Assembly (NCBI GenBank): GCA_963169105.1
Contig: OY720634.1
Span: 111,908,281 to 111,972,280 of the forward strand
From: Ceriagrion tenellum
Lineage: Eukaryota; Arthropoda; Insecta; Odonata; Coenagrionidae
Direction of reading: 5' to 3'
Length of the DNA stretch: 64,000 nt
Shown here in pieces: positions 11,491-22,665 of the stretch (positions within the stretch are counted from its first letter, which is position 1; every line of letters begins with the position of its first letter). The notes under the pieces are model-generated. The model had not been told where the DNA came from and searched no databases. It was given only the letters and a program-made list of their open reading frames with translations. Both the position numbers and the translations under genes were made by a program.

Positions 11491-11999
11491 CAAATGTAAA
11501 ATACTTCCACGAAGTGACGCCTGAGGGTGTAAAGTTTACTAGTTACATTAGTTTCCTTTCCGCCGGTAAACACAATTTGTAATCCAAGAGAGTTCTCCAA
11601 GTTTTGAATTTTACTAAGCAAAGTGACTATATAGAAAGATTATTTGAAATATAACTAAATCTTGAGGGCGGGTATAGTGGCCCTTAACAGTAAACTGTAG
11701 GGCCAATTCAACCACAGTTCTTTTAGTAGAGTACAAAAATAACAATGAAGGGCATTTTTGCATGAGTTTCATTGTATTTTTATCAAAAATAATTATGATA
11801 GCCAGTCGATTTTACGCTGCACTAAACAAGGTCACTTTGAATGAGAATATATCCAGGGAATAATGAACATTTTTAGATTATCGTACTTTCAGGCTACTAT
11901 TCACCAATTGAAATTCGCAGTTAATTTGCAGACAAGCTGACCCGCCCGCCCATATCTTTACCCCACGTTGCCCACGCCTAGGGCCGACACTGCGTCAAA

Positions 12000-12820
12000 A
12001 TAGGATTACAAGAATCGAACGAACCAAACTCCAACTACTGTCCGCGGATGAAAAGGCGAGAGGAAAAGAGGTTAATGGCGAAGCGCGAGACAAAAGGGAT
12101 CCAGAGAAGAGATGGGAGGTTAGGATGAGGAGGAGGATAGGATGGACGAGAAGAGGTACAAGAAAGAGACAAGAGGAAAGTGAGAGACCAAAAGGGAAGC
12201 AGTAAGTAGAGAGGGGTATAAGAAAAGGAGTAAAGACGATGTTAGAACCAGAGCAAGGCGTAATTAGGCCCTCGGAAGGGATTCCGCTAAATAACCAAGC
12301 CAATTACTTGGTCGCGGCAAAAAGGAAATTACGACCCGGGCTGGGCTAGTTTAATGATTGCGCCCGGGGAGTAAATTAAATGGTTCCTAAATAGGGAAGA
12401 CAAGAGGAATACAAGTGAGCTGGGATGAAGGCCTTCGCGGACCCACTGACGGTTCTGCGAACGGAAAAGGGAGGCATCGGCGGACGGGGAAGAGCTCAAA
12501 GGACGCGAGTGGCACATTCAATTTTAAGGGTAAATTGTGTGACGGCAAAAGAAAAAATAAAATGATAAGCTCTGAGCTTTAATAATGAAGCCGGATGCAA
12601 GAAGGAAGCAGTCGAGATCGTTCGAAACGCTCGGAGCGCAGGCACGATAGTCCAATTTGGTTCCTACCATTGTCCCACTGAAGCTTCGCGGGATGGAAAA
12701 TTAAGGCTAATTCTTCCAAGAAAATGGCTTAATATTAAGAGTCTTCTCTCTCCTGATTAAAGTTCATTACGCCATCGCAATTATTCCCCCATTGTTGATC
12801 AAGGTACCTTAGTGTCGTGG
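12000..12820. promoter_or_regulatory. Repeat-poor block with homeodomain-like cores (candidate regulatory DNA)
   Basis: No ORF with protein character. The sequence has mixed GC content and recurrent TAATTA/ATTA cores beside GC-rich words (GGCGTAATTAGGCCC, CTAGTTTAATGATTGCGCCC, AAATTAAGGCTAATTCTTCC). It lacks similarity to the repeats elsewhere in the window. The regulatory role is inference from composition only. Confidence 0.3.
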
Positions 12821-13330
12821 GCAAGATTAACTTCTAAAATTCTTGAGGATATCTGGCCTCAAATGCATGCATATATACCCATCACGCAAATTCCTTTCGA
12901 GGTAAGTAAAGTCGAAAAACTCATGTTTGTCACTACTATTTGTACAAGAAAACTGACTCTCAGTCATTAATTCCCTGCATAGTACCCAATCCTGGCTGAC
13001 CTCTTCCACTTCTATTACATTCATACATTGCTTAATGTACGCTCTCCTCTTTCTTCTTACTCCTATTATATGAATCCTATTTGGAGTCTCCTGCAAAACT
13101 TTCATCCGTGGTTTTCTCAAACCATGTACTTCTAAATATGTGTTTCATTATTCGACTCTAATACATTCTCAAAACATGGCCAAACCGTCGAAGCACACTA
13201 CCCTCATATACACTCATTACCTTGGTATCTATTCAACATTCTTTCATCACCCACTCCTTACCTATTCTGTTTATCCACCTTTCGCCACTAACACTTCTCA
13301 GATACCCTATTCCCACCGCATATGAAGTCT
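12820..13330 (-). mobile_element. Degraded LINE C-terminus (minus strand)
   Basis: Reading backwards from 13320, with frameshifts, gives RYLRSVSGERWINRIGKEWV, then VLRRFGHVLRM. This matches the LINE pattern 'LR-V-GV-R-DR-RNE-V ... VLRWFGHV-RM'. Further on comes a GRPR-like segment (KPRMKVLQETPNR). It contains stops and frame changes. Confidence 0.65.
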
Positions 13331-13489
13331 ATTTTTATGCATATAATGATATAACCAGTTTCGCTACCAATTAACCAATTTGGGAGGCGATCACGTAATT
13401 AAATTGCGGCAATGAAAAATTAAAAAAAATACTTCAACGTATTTCTTCTTACGGAACTATTATTTTAAAGCCATCTCATTCAAAGCTGT

Positions 13490-13760
13490 GTTTTGCTTTG
13501 ATTTCTGATGACTGCGGAATTTAAAAGAATAATCAGGCCGCGAAACACATACACCTATAAAATTCGAAGATTTCTGCGATTTGAGAGGAATTTATGCATA
13601 ATGGAGAAATGAAAAATTTTCAATTATCTACAGGAATACATTTTACTACGACCTAGGTTTCGATGTTTTTACATCATCATCACATAAAAACATCGAAACC
13701 TGGGTCGCAGTAAAATTTATTTCTGTAGATAATTGCAATTCTTTCATTTCTGCACATACA
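13490..13760. mobile_element. Penelope-like terminal hairpin
   Basis: Arms of about 60 bp (TACGACCTAGGTTTCGATGT at left, ACATCGAAACCTGGGTCGCA at right) are separated by only about 10 bp (CATCATCATCAC). The upstream motif CTGATGACTGCGG...CGCGAAACAC is also Penelope-like. Related single-arm sequence is at 7770-7890. Confidence 0.7.
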
Positions 13761-14239
13761 CCTAATTGTATGGGAAATAGAAGGCTCATGGAATTAGGCA
13801 AGCAGCTTGGTTAACAACCTTAGCTAACTTACGTCAATTTTTCGGATCATCAATGAGCAAACTCCTCACCACAAAAATGTCATTTCCATTCGCTAAAGCG
13901 GTACTCAGTGCTAAGACGAGAATGGCCTTGATTATGCCACCCGTCAGTGCCGAATAAATTAGCGTGCTCACGGTTTCACCGTCTCGTCTGAGATATTTTA
14001 CCGAGACGTTAAACTATCAACGTGTACAGCCGCAAGATCTCCGAAACTTTTTCCAATTTTTTATTTTGATATAATTCATAGACGTGGGCTACCCCGAGAC
14101 TTAAGCAATTTTTAAGAGGATGCAGCTATTTTGAGGTTTTACAATAATGTAAGAAGTTGGGAAAAATAAAATTCGTCGAAGAACTTTGAAGACCATTTGA
14201 CCAAAGGAACGTCGAAGACCATTCGGCACAACAGACCTG

Positions 14240-14420
14240 GCCCAGATAATGAGAAACCTTTATTTCCGCAGAAGAGACATCAACAAGCAGCCAGGAAAAC
14301 GTACTAGAAGGTCAGGAATTTCTGCATACACACTTGGAGAATGCTCTCGTACGGCAAAGAAGCATGGAAAAACGTAGCATACGAGCAAATAAAATAGGAA
14401 GCAATGAAAGTATAGTGCTA
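14240..14420 (+). mobile_element. LINE C-terminal remnant
   Basis: A frame reads LSYGKEAWKN, then EAMKV*CY, resembling the 'LYG-EAWTL ... EAMEMWCYRR' box. It is short and stop-interrupted, and lies just upstream of an RT core remnant in the same orientation, an order implying two insertions or a rearrangement. Confidence 0.45.
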
Positions 14421-14639
14421 TTGACGAACCATAAAAATCAAACAATGCATAAGTCGGAAGAAATGCTGGAGTAAAACGATTAGTGATTAAAACGGTAGCA
14501 CAGGCAGAAGTGACAAACATGTCAAGCAGGTAGATATGAAGAGAGTACCTTTTTGAAAACATAACTGGAAGGAGAAATTAATGAAAACACACTGAAGAAA
14601 GGACATGGATGAAATGCAGAAAGTAAGAAGCAATTAACT

Positions 14640-15490
14640 CTACATAAAAGATTTAAAAAGAATGAAACGACTAGCCGATACGAGAAAAGGGTGGATAACC
14701 AGAGAAAAATACCAATGAGATGATGACCAGACAGGGTTCAGGAAGAGAACAGGTGAGGGTGTCTGATGATGAATTAGGGTAGGCAGTTACAGATAGCAAG
14801 GTAAGGCAAGGAGCCGGTTGCCCGTTGTTGCCTTTACTTTTTTTAAATTTACGCCAACTGAATGGCAAGAGAGGCATGGGAAGAGCTAGATATGGGAAAA
14901 AAAGTTGAAAGGCAGCCAATGAATTTACTTATATTTGCTACAACCAAGCGTAGGTTGCTCGATCATTTGAGTGGTTGAAGGGAGTTGAGTGGTGGCAGAT
15001 GCTTCATAAAATGATGTGGGAAATAGAGGAAATGGAAAATAATAAGAAATAATTAGTTTTTATAGGACGAAGATAGAGGGGGCTGGAAAAATTGGAGCAG
15101 ATAGAACAATATAATTTTCCGGGGGCTGAGCTGGAGGTAAATGGCAAAATTGGAAAACACTTTGAAATAAAACTGGAATTAGCATAGAGGGAATTTTCAC
15201 AAATGTGAAAAGATTAATGACGGGAACTGTTTAGCATGGTGTATGAGGAAAAGTAAGTCACGGTGGAGATTAAGGAGAGTTGGAATAAGTGGTTGAAAGA
15301 GTAATTGATGGGATGGGACTGTATACTGAAAGCAGAAAGAAGCATACGATGAGCCAAGGGTGTGATACAGCGGAGAGTTTTGGGCAATTGGGAAGGGGAA
15401 GTAAAAGAATAGGCTTCATGAAAGGTATGAAGAGGGTATGAAGAAAGAAGGGCGTAGACTGAGATGAATTAAAATTCGTGGGTACAGATA
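14640..15490 (+). mobile_element. Degraded LINE reverse-transcriptase core
   Basis: With frameshifts the plus strand shows QTGFRKRTG, corresponding to the 'E-CGFR-GRGT-D' RT motif, then DSKVRQGAGCPLLPLLF, corresponding to 'GVRQGC-LSPLLF', about 20-30 residues apart. It continues to an EFWAIGKGK-like block near 15380. Many stops make it a fossil. Confidence 0.65.
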
Positions 15491-15714
15491 GGGCAAATAA
15501 AAGTTAAAGAGGATTTTCACTCCCTCTCATTGAACCGAACTTCAACTGCTATCACCCTAATAATAAAATAGTAGACGCATATGGATAAGTAACACCAATA
15601 TTTCCTTGAAATCAGTCGGCTATCGATGCAATTTTTAATCTGGAACAAAAAACTACGCTCAGTTGCTAAAGAGATAGGATTTAAAAATTCTACCGTAGGC
15701 AAACGTAAGACTTC

Positions 15715-16996
15715 CTGTCGGCGCAGAAATTATGTGCACTCGAGTTTTGGTACAAATAAAAAGTTAACGAAAAGACTTATAGAAAACCTAACGACACCAT
15801 CATTTTTCTCATTCATTTATACGTTTTTTAATGGCAAATTTTAAAATTTTTTATCAATTTTCATATTTTTTACTACAGTTATAACGTAAAAAGTACCGGT
15901 TATTTACGGCGCGCAGGAAAAGCTCCGATTTTGACACCTTGTAACTCAAACACAAGTTCTTCAATGACAACTATATTTCTTCAAATCGAGGATAGATATG
16001 TTTGCTATAGATTTTGCGAGTTTCAGCTTATTATGTTTCATAGAAATAAATTTATTATTAATTATTTAAAATTATTGCATTTCAAAACTAAGGCATCGTA
16101 AGATTTCGTTCTTGGTCTCGTCGTCGGGCCCCCAGCGCTCGGCGCCTGCCCAAGCCGGCCTGGAAGCCGGCCCTGGTTAACAATGTAATCGCATTTCTTA
16201 CCCTTTCGCTCATTACTTTTCAGTTCAGTTCATTTCGTATTACGAAGGAGTTGCGGCCCGATGTGGAATTGGTGTGGCTACCGGTGGTACATTGTGAGCT
16301 AAACGCAATCGAGTTGATATGGGCGTATGTTAAGAATAAAGTGGCAAAAGTCAATCGATCAAATGCTGACGAGAAGGGAAACGGGGAAACTGTGTTTCGA
16401 GATCTCTGCGATGAAGCTCGGATGACCGGAGCGGGTGAACGCGGCAACACAGCACCGATTCGGCTAGGCGTTTCGCCTAACGGGACCTCTCACTTCGTCC
16501 ATTATAAATATCACTCGATTTAAATTAAACGCGCTTATAGATGTTTTGGACAACAACATATTGGAAACGTTCAAGGCATGCCAATTGCAACGAGACCAAG
16601 AACGAAATCTTACGATGCCCCAGTTTTGAAATGCAATAATTTTAAATAATTCATAATAAATTTATTTCTATGAAACATACTAAGCTGAAACTCGCAAAAT
16701 CTATAGCAAACATATCTATCCTCGATTTAAAGAAATATAGTTGTCATTGAAGAAATTGTGTTTGAGTTCCAAGGTGTCAAAATCGGAGCTTTTCCTGCGC
16801 GCCGTAAATAACCGGAACTTTTTACGTTATAACTGTAGTAAAAAATATGAAAATTGATCAAAAATTTTAAAATTTGCCATTAAAAAACGTATAAATGAAT
16901 GAGAAAAATGATGGTGTCGTTAGGTTTTCTGTAAGTCTTTTCGTTAACTTTTTATTTGTACCAAAACTCGAGTGCACATAATTTCTGCGCCGACAG
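15715..16996 (+). mobile_element. Tc1/mariner-like transposon with 407-bp terminal inverted repeats
   Basis: Left repeat 15715-16121 and right repeat 16590-16996 are long near-identical inverted copies, both starting CTGTCGGCGCAGAAATTATG at the outer edge. The about 470-bp interior carries the remains of a transposase C-terminus in plus orientation. No clear target-site duplication is visible (TTC on the left, AAC on the right). Long repeats of this kind occur in some Tc1/mariner lineages and in foldback derivatives. Confidence 0.85.
16230..16590 (+). pseudogene. DDE transposase C-terminal remnant (IS630/Tc1/mariner type)
   Basis: The frame at 16251-16523 contains VVHCELNAIELIWAYVKNKV. This matches the 'PPYHC(D/E)LNPIELIW(A/G)-VK-YVA' block of DDE_3-type transposases, whose E in 'PIE' is the third catalytic residue. 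The first two catalytic aspartates lie upstream in this family and are missing. A frameshift near 16480 separates it from a tail-like frame ending near the right repeat. It is an internally deleted, non-functional copy. Confidence 0.75.
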
Positions 16997-16999
16997 AAC

Positions 17000-17714
17000 G
17001 GTGCGAAATTGAAAAAATAACAAGATTCATACGAGCAGTCCATAAATGGGGTAGATATGAACGCATAACCTAGAAAATATCGAGACAAAACTACGTGATT
17101 AGTTCACTGTACGATAAAAAGTGTCATCGCGTGTTGGCTGATATGCCAGCTCCTTTTCTTCCGTCTCTTCTCCGGAATTCGACTCACAACCCCTCTCCGT
17201 CGTTCGTCGTACGTTTCCTCCACGAATAGTGGAATTTTGGCAAGAGGAAATACGGAACATGGAACAAGAGACACAAGCGTGAGAGCGATACCCTCCGCAT
17301 TTGAGGCGAACGAAATGCAAACAAGCGAAGAGACGAAGTGGCAAGCGGGCGGAAACTGGAGAACATTTTTGAAGAGGGCCAACTGACAAATTATAAGCGG
17401 GGGATATTAAGCGGGGATGGCGACACTGAGGAGCGCCGATTTGTTTTCCTTAGCAACGCTTGTGTCGTGCATGTAATTTTTCTTCCTTTCACCGACGTCT
17501 CAGCTTATCTAAAGGTTTTAGCGCGCAAATGCAATGTATGGGAAGCATGTGGGAGAAAAAGGCCAAGTAACACGGCCAAAATGCTTTAATTTACAAAGAC
17601 ACAACCATTAACGACAAATGTTTCTTTCTAAGGTAACAACTGTTCTATGTGATGATATATAGCTAATTAAAACACTTATTATTAAATAACTAGACCGTAG
17701 GAATTGGTCTGAAG
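17000..17714. other. Non-coding stretch, partly GC-rich
   Basis: 17130-17470 is moderately CpG-rich with overlapping open frames in several phases. None has family features or splice signals I trust. Confidence 0.35.
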
Positions 17715-17895
17715 AACTAAATTGAAGGTAAAATAGAAGGAAAAGTCCCCAGAGGAAGACCCAGGAATAAGATCGTGGACCAAATAAAGGAAAGTACACA
17801 GAAAGTACCAGGAGGTAAGGGAACTAGCATTAGATAGGGAAGGGTGGAGGGCTCCAGTCAACCAATCTAAGGATAGGACAGCCAATGATGAGGCA
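17715..17895 (+). mobile_element. LINE family A 3' end
   Basis: Shares CCCCAGAGGAAGACCCAGGA and GGACCAAATAAAGG, then GGGCTCCAGTCAACCAATCT, with other family A copies. It ends near GCCAATGATGA. Confidence 0.8.
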
Positions 17896-18374
17896 TTGGT
17901 AAATCGAGCAACAACACCAATGGAAAAGTAAAGATAAGTTTCAATCACCAACAAGCCATCACGAGTAGCATTAATGCGCATTATTGAGTATCAAAATCAC
18001 TCAGAGTAATGAAAAATAATGAATTTTTCATTCAAAGATTACAACCTTACGATGGGCAGCAAAAATATTGGAATAGCTATTTTTCTGGGGCAAAATTCAG
18101 AATTAGAGGTGATGATGAACCCTTCGAGAGGCTAATTCTTTCATTTTCAAGCAAATAGAATCAGAGAAATATTTTGGAATATTCATAATTAGTAGTTAGA
18201 AAAACAGAGAGAATGGCATGTTAGGATACACTTAAAAATCCTTTAAGAGCGTTCTCCTAAGGCGAATCTTGTGAAAAGGCGTCAAAATTCCGAGGGGAAG
18301 GTTGAACGCCAGCAAAAGTCTCAAGCATTACTTGATGGAACACTTTAATGTCAAATATTCTTAAGCCAAAACAC

Positions 18375-18475
18375 CGTGATATTCCACACTTTCAATTCAA
18401 CTCACCACCGACCATGGTTTCAGCACATGTGTACCATTATCAAGTTGGTTGGATAAATTAAAAGTGTGGAATACA
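18375..18475. mobile_element. Penelope-like terminal hairpin fragment
   Basis: ATTCCACACTTTCAATTCAA at left and AATTAAAAGTGTGGAAT at right form a hairpin around a CCATGGTTTCAGCAC and TATCAAGTTGG core. The core resembles a Penelope-like terminus in which 'CGAAAC' precedes the repeat. Confidence 0.5.
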
Positions 18476-18779
18476 ACGCTGTTTTCACTTGACTTGAATG
18501 TTTTACGAAAAGGTCAATTGTGTAAATAAATGGTTGACACAACAGCATTACTCAGAGGTAAGAATGAAAAAACATTAATTTGATTTGAAAAATGAAAAAC
18601 CAGAGAAAGTAATTGGAAACTCAAAACAACCACAATATTCCAAGGATCACAAACATTTTTACCTATATAATGACCAAATATCCATGCTTCAACCGGACTG
18701 AAGCCCATTTAATTTTCCCTTAAAGCCAAAAATCAGTCTTCCAACAGTATCACATCGGTCGGCATAGGCCTGAGTTCTT

Positions 18780-19140
18780 TTTCATTCTTTTTTTTGCAAA
18801 AGTTTCTATTCTATGACCTCCCAAGACGTCTCTTTCCTATTTTAAGTTCTCTCAAAATCTAAGTCCGTGGCTCTCTCTAAGGCTTTGCATATTTCCTTCC
18901 TCCGGCCATACTTATCACGCATATCCTTTCCCTTTCTTCAACGCTTTCTCAGCACACCACCATCGAACATGGACTTCAACATACCCTCCTAATTACTTCT
19001 TCATTCCACCTTCTCTGCCTTATCTCCTTCAGGAGCTCCATACCCCTTCCCCAAAATGCCAACCATTCCTCCGTTTGTCTTCCTATACGTTCCCTTAACT
19101 TCCTTTGCCCTTCTCCACACAATAATTACGTCTTTAAAGA
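18780..19140 (-). mobile_element. Probable LINE tail, family B-like (degraded)
   Basis: The minus strand is purine-rich and reads GTGTGCTGAGAAAGCG...AAGAAAGGGAAAGG, similar in composition and word content to family B tails (MLK..FDGGVLRKR). Stops are frequent and similarity is weak. Confidence 0.35.
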
Positions 19141-19649
19141 CTAAATTCTACTGCATCCTCCTTTCCGCGCTTCGCTTTCTGAAGACGGCCGTTTTCACAG
19201 CAATGAAATTCAAGCGATACATTCACATTCAATAAAGAGTAACAATATGTCAACTGCGGATGGATAAGGGGGAAAAAACCTTTGGAAGCTCATTTTAAGG
19301 AAACTGACGCCAAAACCTTCGAGCCAATGACCACCTGACCTCGCGCCTGGCCTGTCCCTTGGTATATACAAGCGGCTTTACACGAGTCACATTTATTTAT
19401 ACATTACTAAAGACATATACTATATATATTTTGGACAAATTTTAGTTTTGATTTTATATAAGTGGTTTTTAGGACAATTATCAGTGATTTATTTTGTGAG
19501 TGTTAATTTTTCATGGACGAAAAGATTTTTATGTGTTTTTCCAACGCGCCGCCCCCGATTCTGCGCATGGGAGGTATGGGTGAGGTTCTCAGCAAGGCGA
19601 GACCTGCGAATGAAATGTATTTTGAAGTATTTGGTAAATAAATGAGCAA

Positions 19650-19860
19650 TCTGTTCTTATGAGCTTATTAATATCCAGTGACTTTATAGAACTCTGAAGA
19701 GGCGTCAGCCTATAACAGGGTTCACACTCGTTGTTGTTCATTGTTATATCTTTGTATTGTTTGAGTGTGGAAATAAACATCTTTTGGACTTGAACCTGAG
19801 CCACGGCATTCAGATCTTCCCTAATGAAGATGCTCGAGTATCGAAACGTCGGCCATCATG
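19650..19860 (+). mobile_element. Penelope-like terminal sequence
   Basis: Contains CTCTGAAGAGGCGTCAGCC and then CTAATGAAGATGCTCGAGTA followed by TCGAAACGTCGG. The 'CTGAAGA...CGAAACG' pattern is typical of Penelope-like termini and recurs at 11420, 31850 and 41915. Confidence 0.5.
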
Positions 19861-19869
19861 GACCCACTC

Positions 19870-20600
19870 ACCCGGACGGAAGCCCGAGAAAACTTTGAGA
19901 GTGAGCCCAATAAGTTTGTCTCTTCTTCATCACTAAATTTACCTCTCTTCCATCCAACTCTTCCGTTGTAGTCACGACTCGAACCCGAGCCCCTTGGAAT
20001 GAGGGCCCAGGACTTCGACGCGACCACGCCAACCCCATCCCAGAGTGGCTCCGAATAGCAAAGTCGAGAGATAGAAGGGGAGGTTGAATGAGGAGGAGGC
20101 GAGGTGGTGACGCCACATGAGGCGTGCTCTCGCTGTAAAGACAGTCGGAAGAATTGAATGGCGGGGGAAATCATTCCAAGACTGTCGGGCGCAAACCAGG
20201 TCAATCGATCACGCGCCGGATGGAGAGAACAAAGAAATATTTTTTTTTCATTTTCCCATGAAAATAACAACCGCGGAATATGCACGAGCACGTATACACA
20301 TGCCCTCAGGGGGGAACGGGAAAAAATATCGCAAAAAGGTAACGGGGGGGGGGGAGAGGAATAGTAAAAGAGTAGTAGTCAGGCGATGAGAGAGGGGAAA
20401 CGAGGATGCGAAGGCGTCGCGCCTGTCGCAATACGGCGCGAAATGTCACAGACTTAAAGAGAAAAGTCAAGAGAGGGGTGAGGACGGGAGAAATTTTTTT
20501 TCTTTTGATTTCCGTAATTGGAAGGAGGGGGGGTAGCGTTGGGAGGGCGTAGAGGGCGTCATCGGGTGACGTAGAGAGAGGGAATAACCTTTCAATCAAA
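19870..20600. other. GC-rich, purine-biased non-coding block
   Basis: Long overlapping frames here arise from biased composition (poly-G at 20345-20353, GAGAGG runs). No domain, splice pair or repeat was identified. Confidence 0.35.
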
Positions 20601-22340
20601 ATGGTACATACATTTAAGGAAGAAAGAGTGGATGGCGTTTCGACGCACGAAGGTGAAGCCTGCTATACTATATTCAAAGAAAAAGACATACCAAACATGG
20701 CTACCGTGCCTAATTTTTCAATCAACTATAAAAATAGTTAAGTGCTTTTTCGGTAATGATTCCCATTTTTCGAGATAAATTCTTAAGATACTGCAACAGA
20801 TACACCTATTTTTATGAGATAAGTATATAAAATTGTAAGTTGGAGAGTCGATCAATAACTAGGTGCTATGGGCGTAGTCAGTATTCATGGCAGGCGGGGC
20901 AGGACACGTCTGTCACTGTAAATTTCTTTTAGGGGGGGCAGGACATCATCCTGCCTGGCTCCGTATGGCACATTTAGAATGAAGCCCCGTTCAGGGGGGG
21001 GGGATGCTAACTTTATCGTCGCCTTTCCAAGTACTCTTTTCACAAAATCCCAATTTACGATTGGCTTGTTCACTAATTTACCGAATATGTTTGCTCCACG
21101 AGAGATCAAAAGTTGAACTCCGAGGAATTTTACAGATTCTACAGTGTCTAATTGGGTATTTTGTACGTAATAACTGTACTGAGTAGTAGGTAGAAGTCAC
21201 GTGAGTAGGAATCGAAATTCCTTTGAAAAATTGCATTCCACAGCAACTGTTTAAGAGCTACCATCAAATCCTTATTACTGATGATCAATAAATATAAAAT
21301 AAAAATTAGGATTTTTATTTTAGAACTCTCCAAGAATAGAACGTCTCGGTTACCATTCCCGAAGGTTCCAAACTGGTGGGAAATAAGAAACCTTTGGAGT
21401 CATCACGCGACTCAGATAAAAAAGTTATTCCGCAAATAGAATGGAAAGGATTGAGGAGGTAAGCTGAGGTATCATCAGAAGGGTACGAAAAAATCTGAAG
21501 CGAAGCCTATACTCGCGCTAACCGATGAAATTGAAAACCACATGCATTGCTTGGCGGCGTATTTACATATGTCATCACATTTCCATTCCACTTCCAATCC
21601 CGGAAGAGCCCTCGGGTGGGGGGTGGTGGCGAGAGAACGGGAGAATGCGGCCGTTTGAGAGGGCGAGGGGAGGCGCCGAGAATCCTGCCATGCGATGGGG
21701 AAAGCAAATAACGAAAGAAGGCACCCTAAGCTCGTCGACTCGACGACGAAATATAATTCGTATGCATATTTTCAGCTTCATCGTAAGCAAAGGGGTTCCA
21801 CTTCGCGGATTGCTCCGACCGGAGGGTCGAAATGAAGAAGAGGTTGGCCAATAACTTCGACCAAAATGAACAGACGGCGCAGCTGGTTAAAACCACTCAA
21901 TGGCATACCTCTTGGAAATTGGAGATACGAATAAGAAAGACAATTTCAACAACATCTCCGAAGAAACGGAACCAATCTCGAACAGCTCACCCATTCGTGT
22001 GCAGACAGAGGGAGGCACGGTAATACCACTACCCTCGATTATGATGATGAAGTTAATAAGTATGATTTCGAGCACATTCCATTCGACTAGAATACATAAC
22101 CCATAACATTTATCAATATAAAACGACAAAATAACAACCGTTCTGACTCAGGAGGCATTAAGAGCAGGCAGCATGTATAAGTCCATGCAGTGCAGAGATG
22201 CAAAAGAGCAACTTCATATGGTACAGGGTATAGAAAATTATTTCCAACTCCCAATCGGGTCTCATATAAAATTTAAGCGATGAAAATTTCATCTTAAGAT
22301 CCATCCACGAGTTTAGATTTGCATATTATTTATAAGCAGC
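20601..22340. other. Non-coding stretch, nothing recognised
   Basis: Contains G-tracts near 20930 and 20995 and a GC-rich patch at 21590-21750. No supported gene. Confidence 0.35.
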
Positions 22341-22365
22341 ATGTTAAAAACGAATGATTTTGGGA

Positions 22366-22665
22366 TTGGGTTGGTGTGGTGGCTAAAGTACTGGCTTACC
22401 ATACGGGCGGCCAGGGTTCAAATCCCTGCAGAAAAGGATGTTTTCCATTGGAAATCTCGATCCCTACTTGAGTGTCTTGTGGAACGCACTTCAAGTAAAG
22501 TACTCAGTCTGTCGGATGAAACGTTAAACCGTGGTCCCTTTGGCGTCTTTCGTTAAAAACAGGCTAACGCCGACGCCGGATTTCTATCCACCCTTCCTTA
22601 CTCCTATGGCGTAAATGACCTTAGCCGTCGGTCGTCTCCCCAAAATCCAATCCAATCCATAACTT
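22366..22665 (+). mobile_element. tRNA-derived SINE with AATCC-type tail
   Basis: The head has a polymerase III A-box-like TGGTGTGGTGGCTAAAG and a B-box GGGTTCAAATCCCTG at tRNA-like spacing. A body follows with GTCTGTCGGATGAAACGTTA and CCGTGGTCCC, a motif typical of many arthropod SINE bodies. The 3' end is CCAATCCAATCCAATCC. Length about 300 bp fits a full-length SINE. Confidence 0.85.

Noticed and set aside
19821..20291. 156-codon minus ORF
   Set aside because: GC-rich shadow; its end overlaps a Penelope-like terminal motif, and no protein features are visible.
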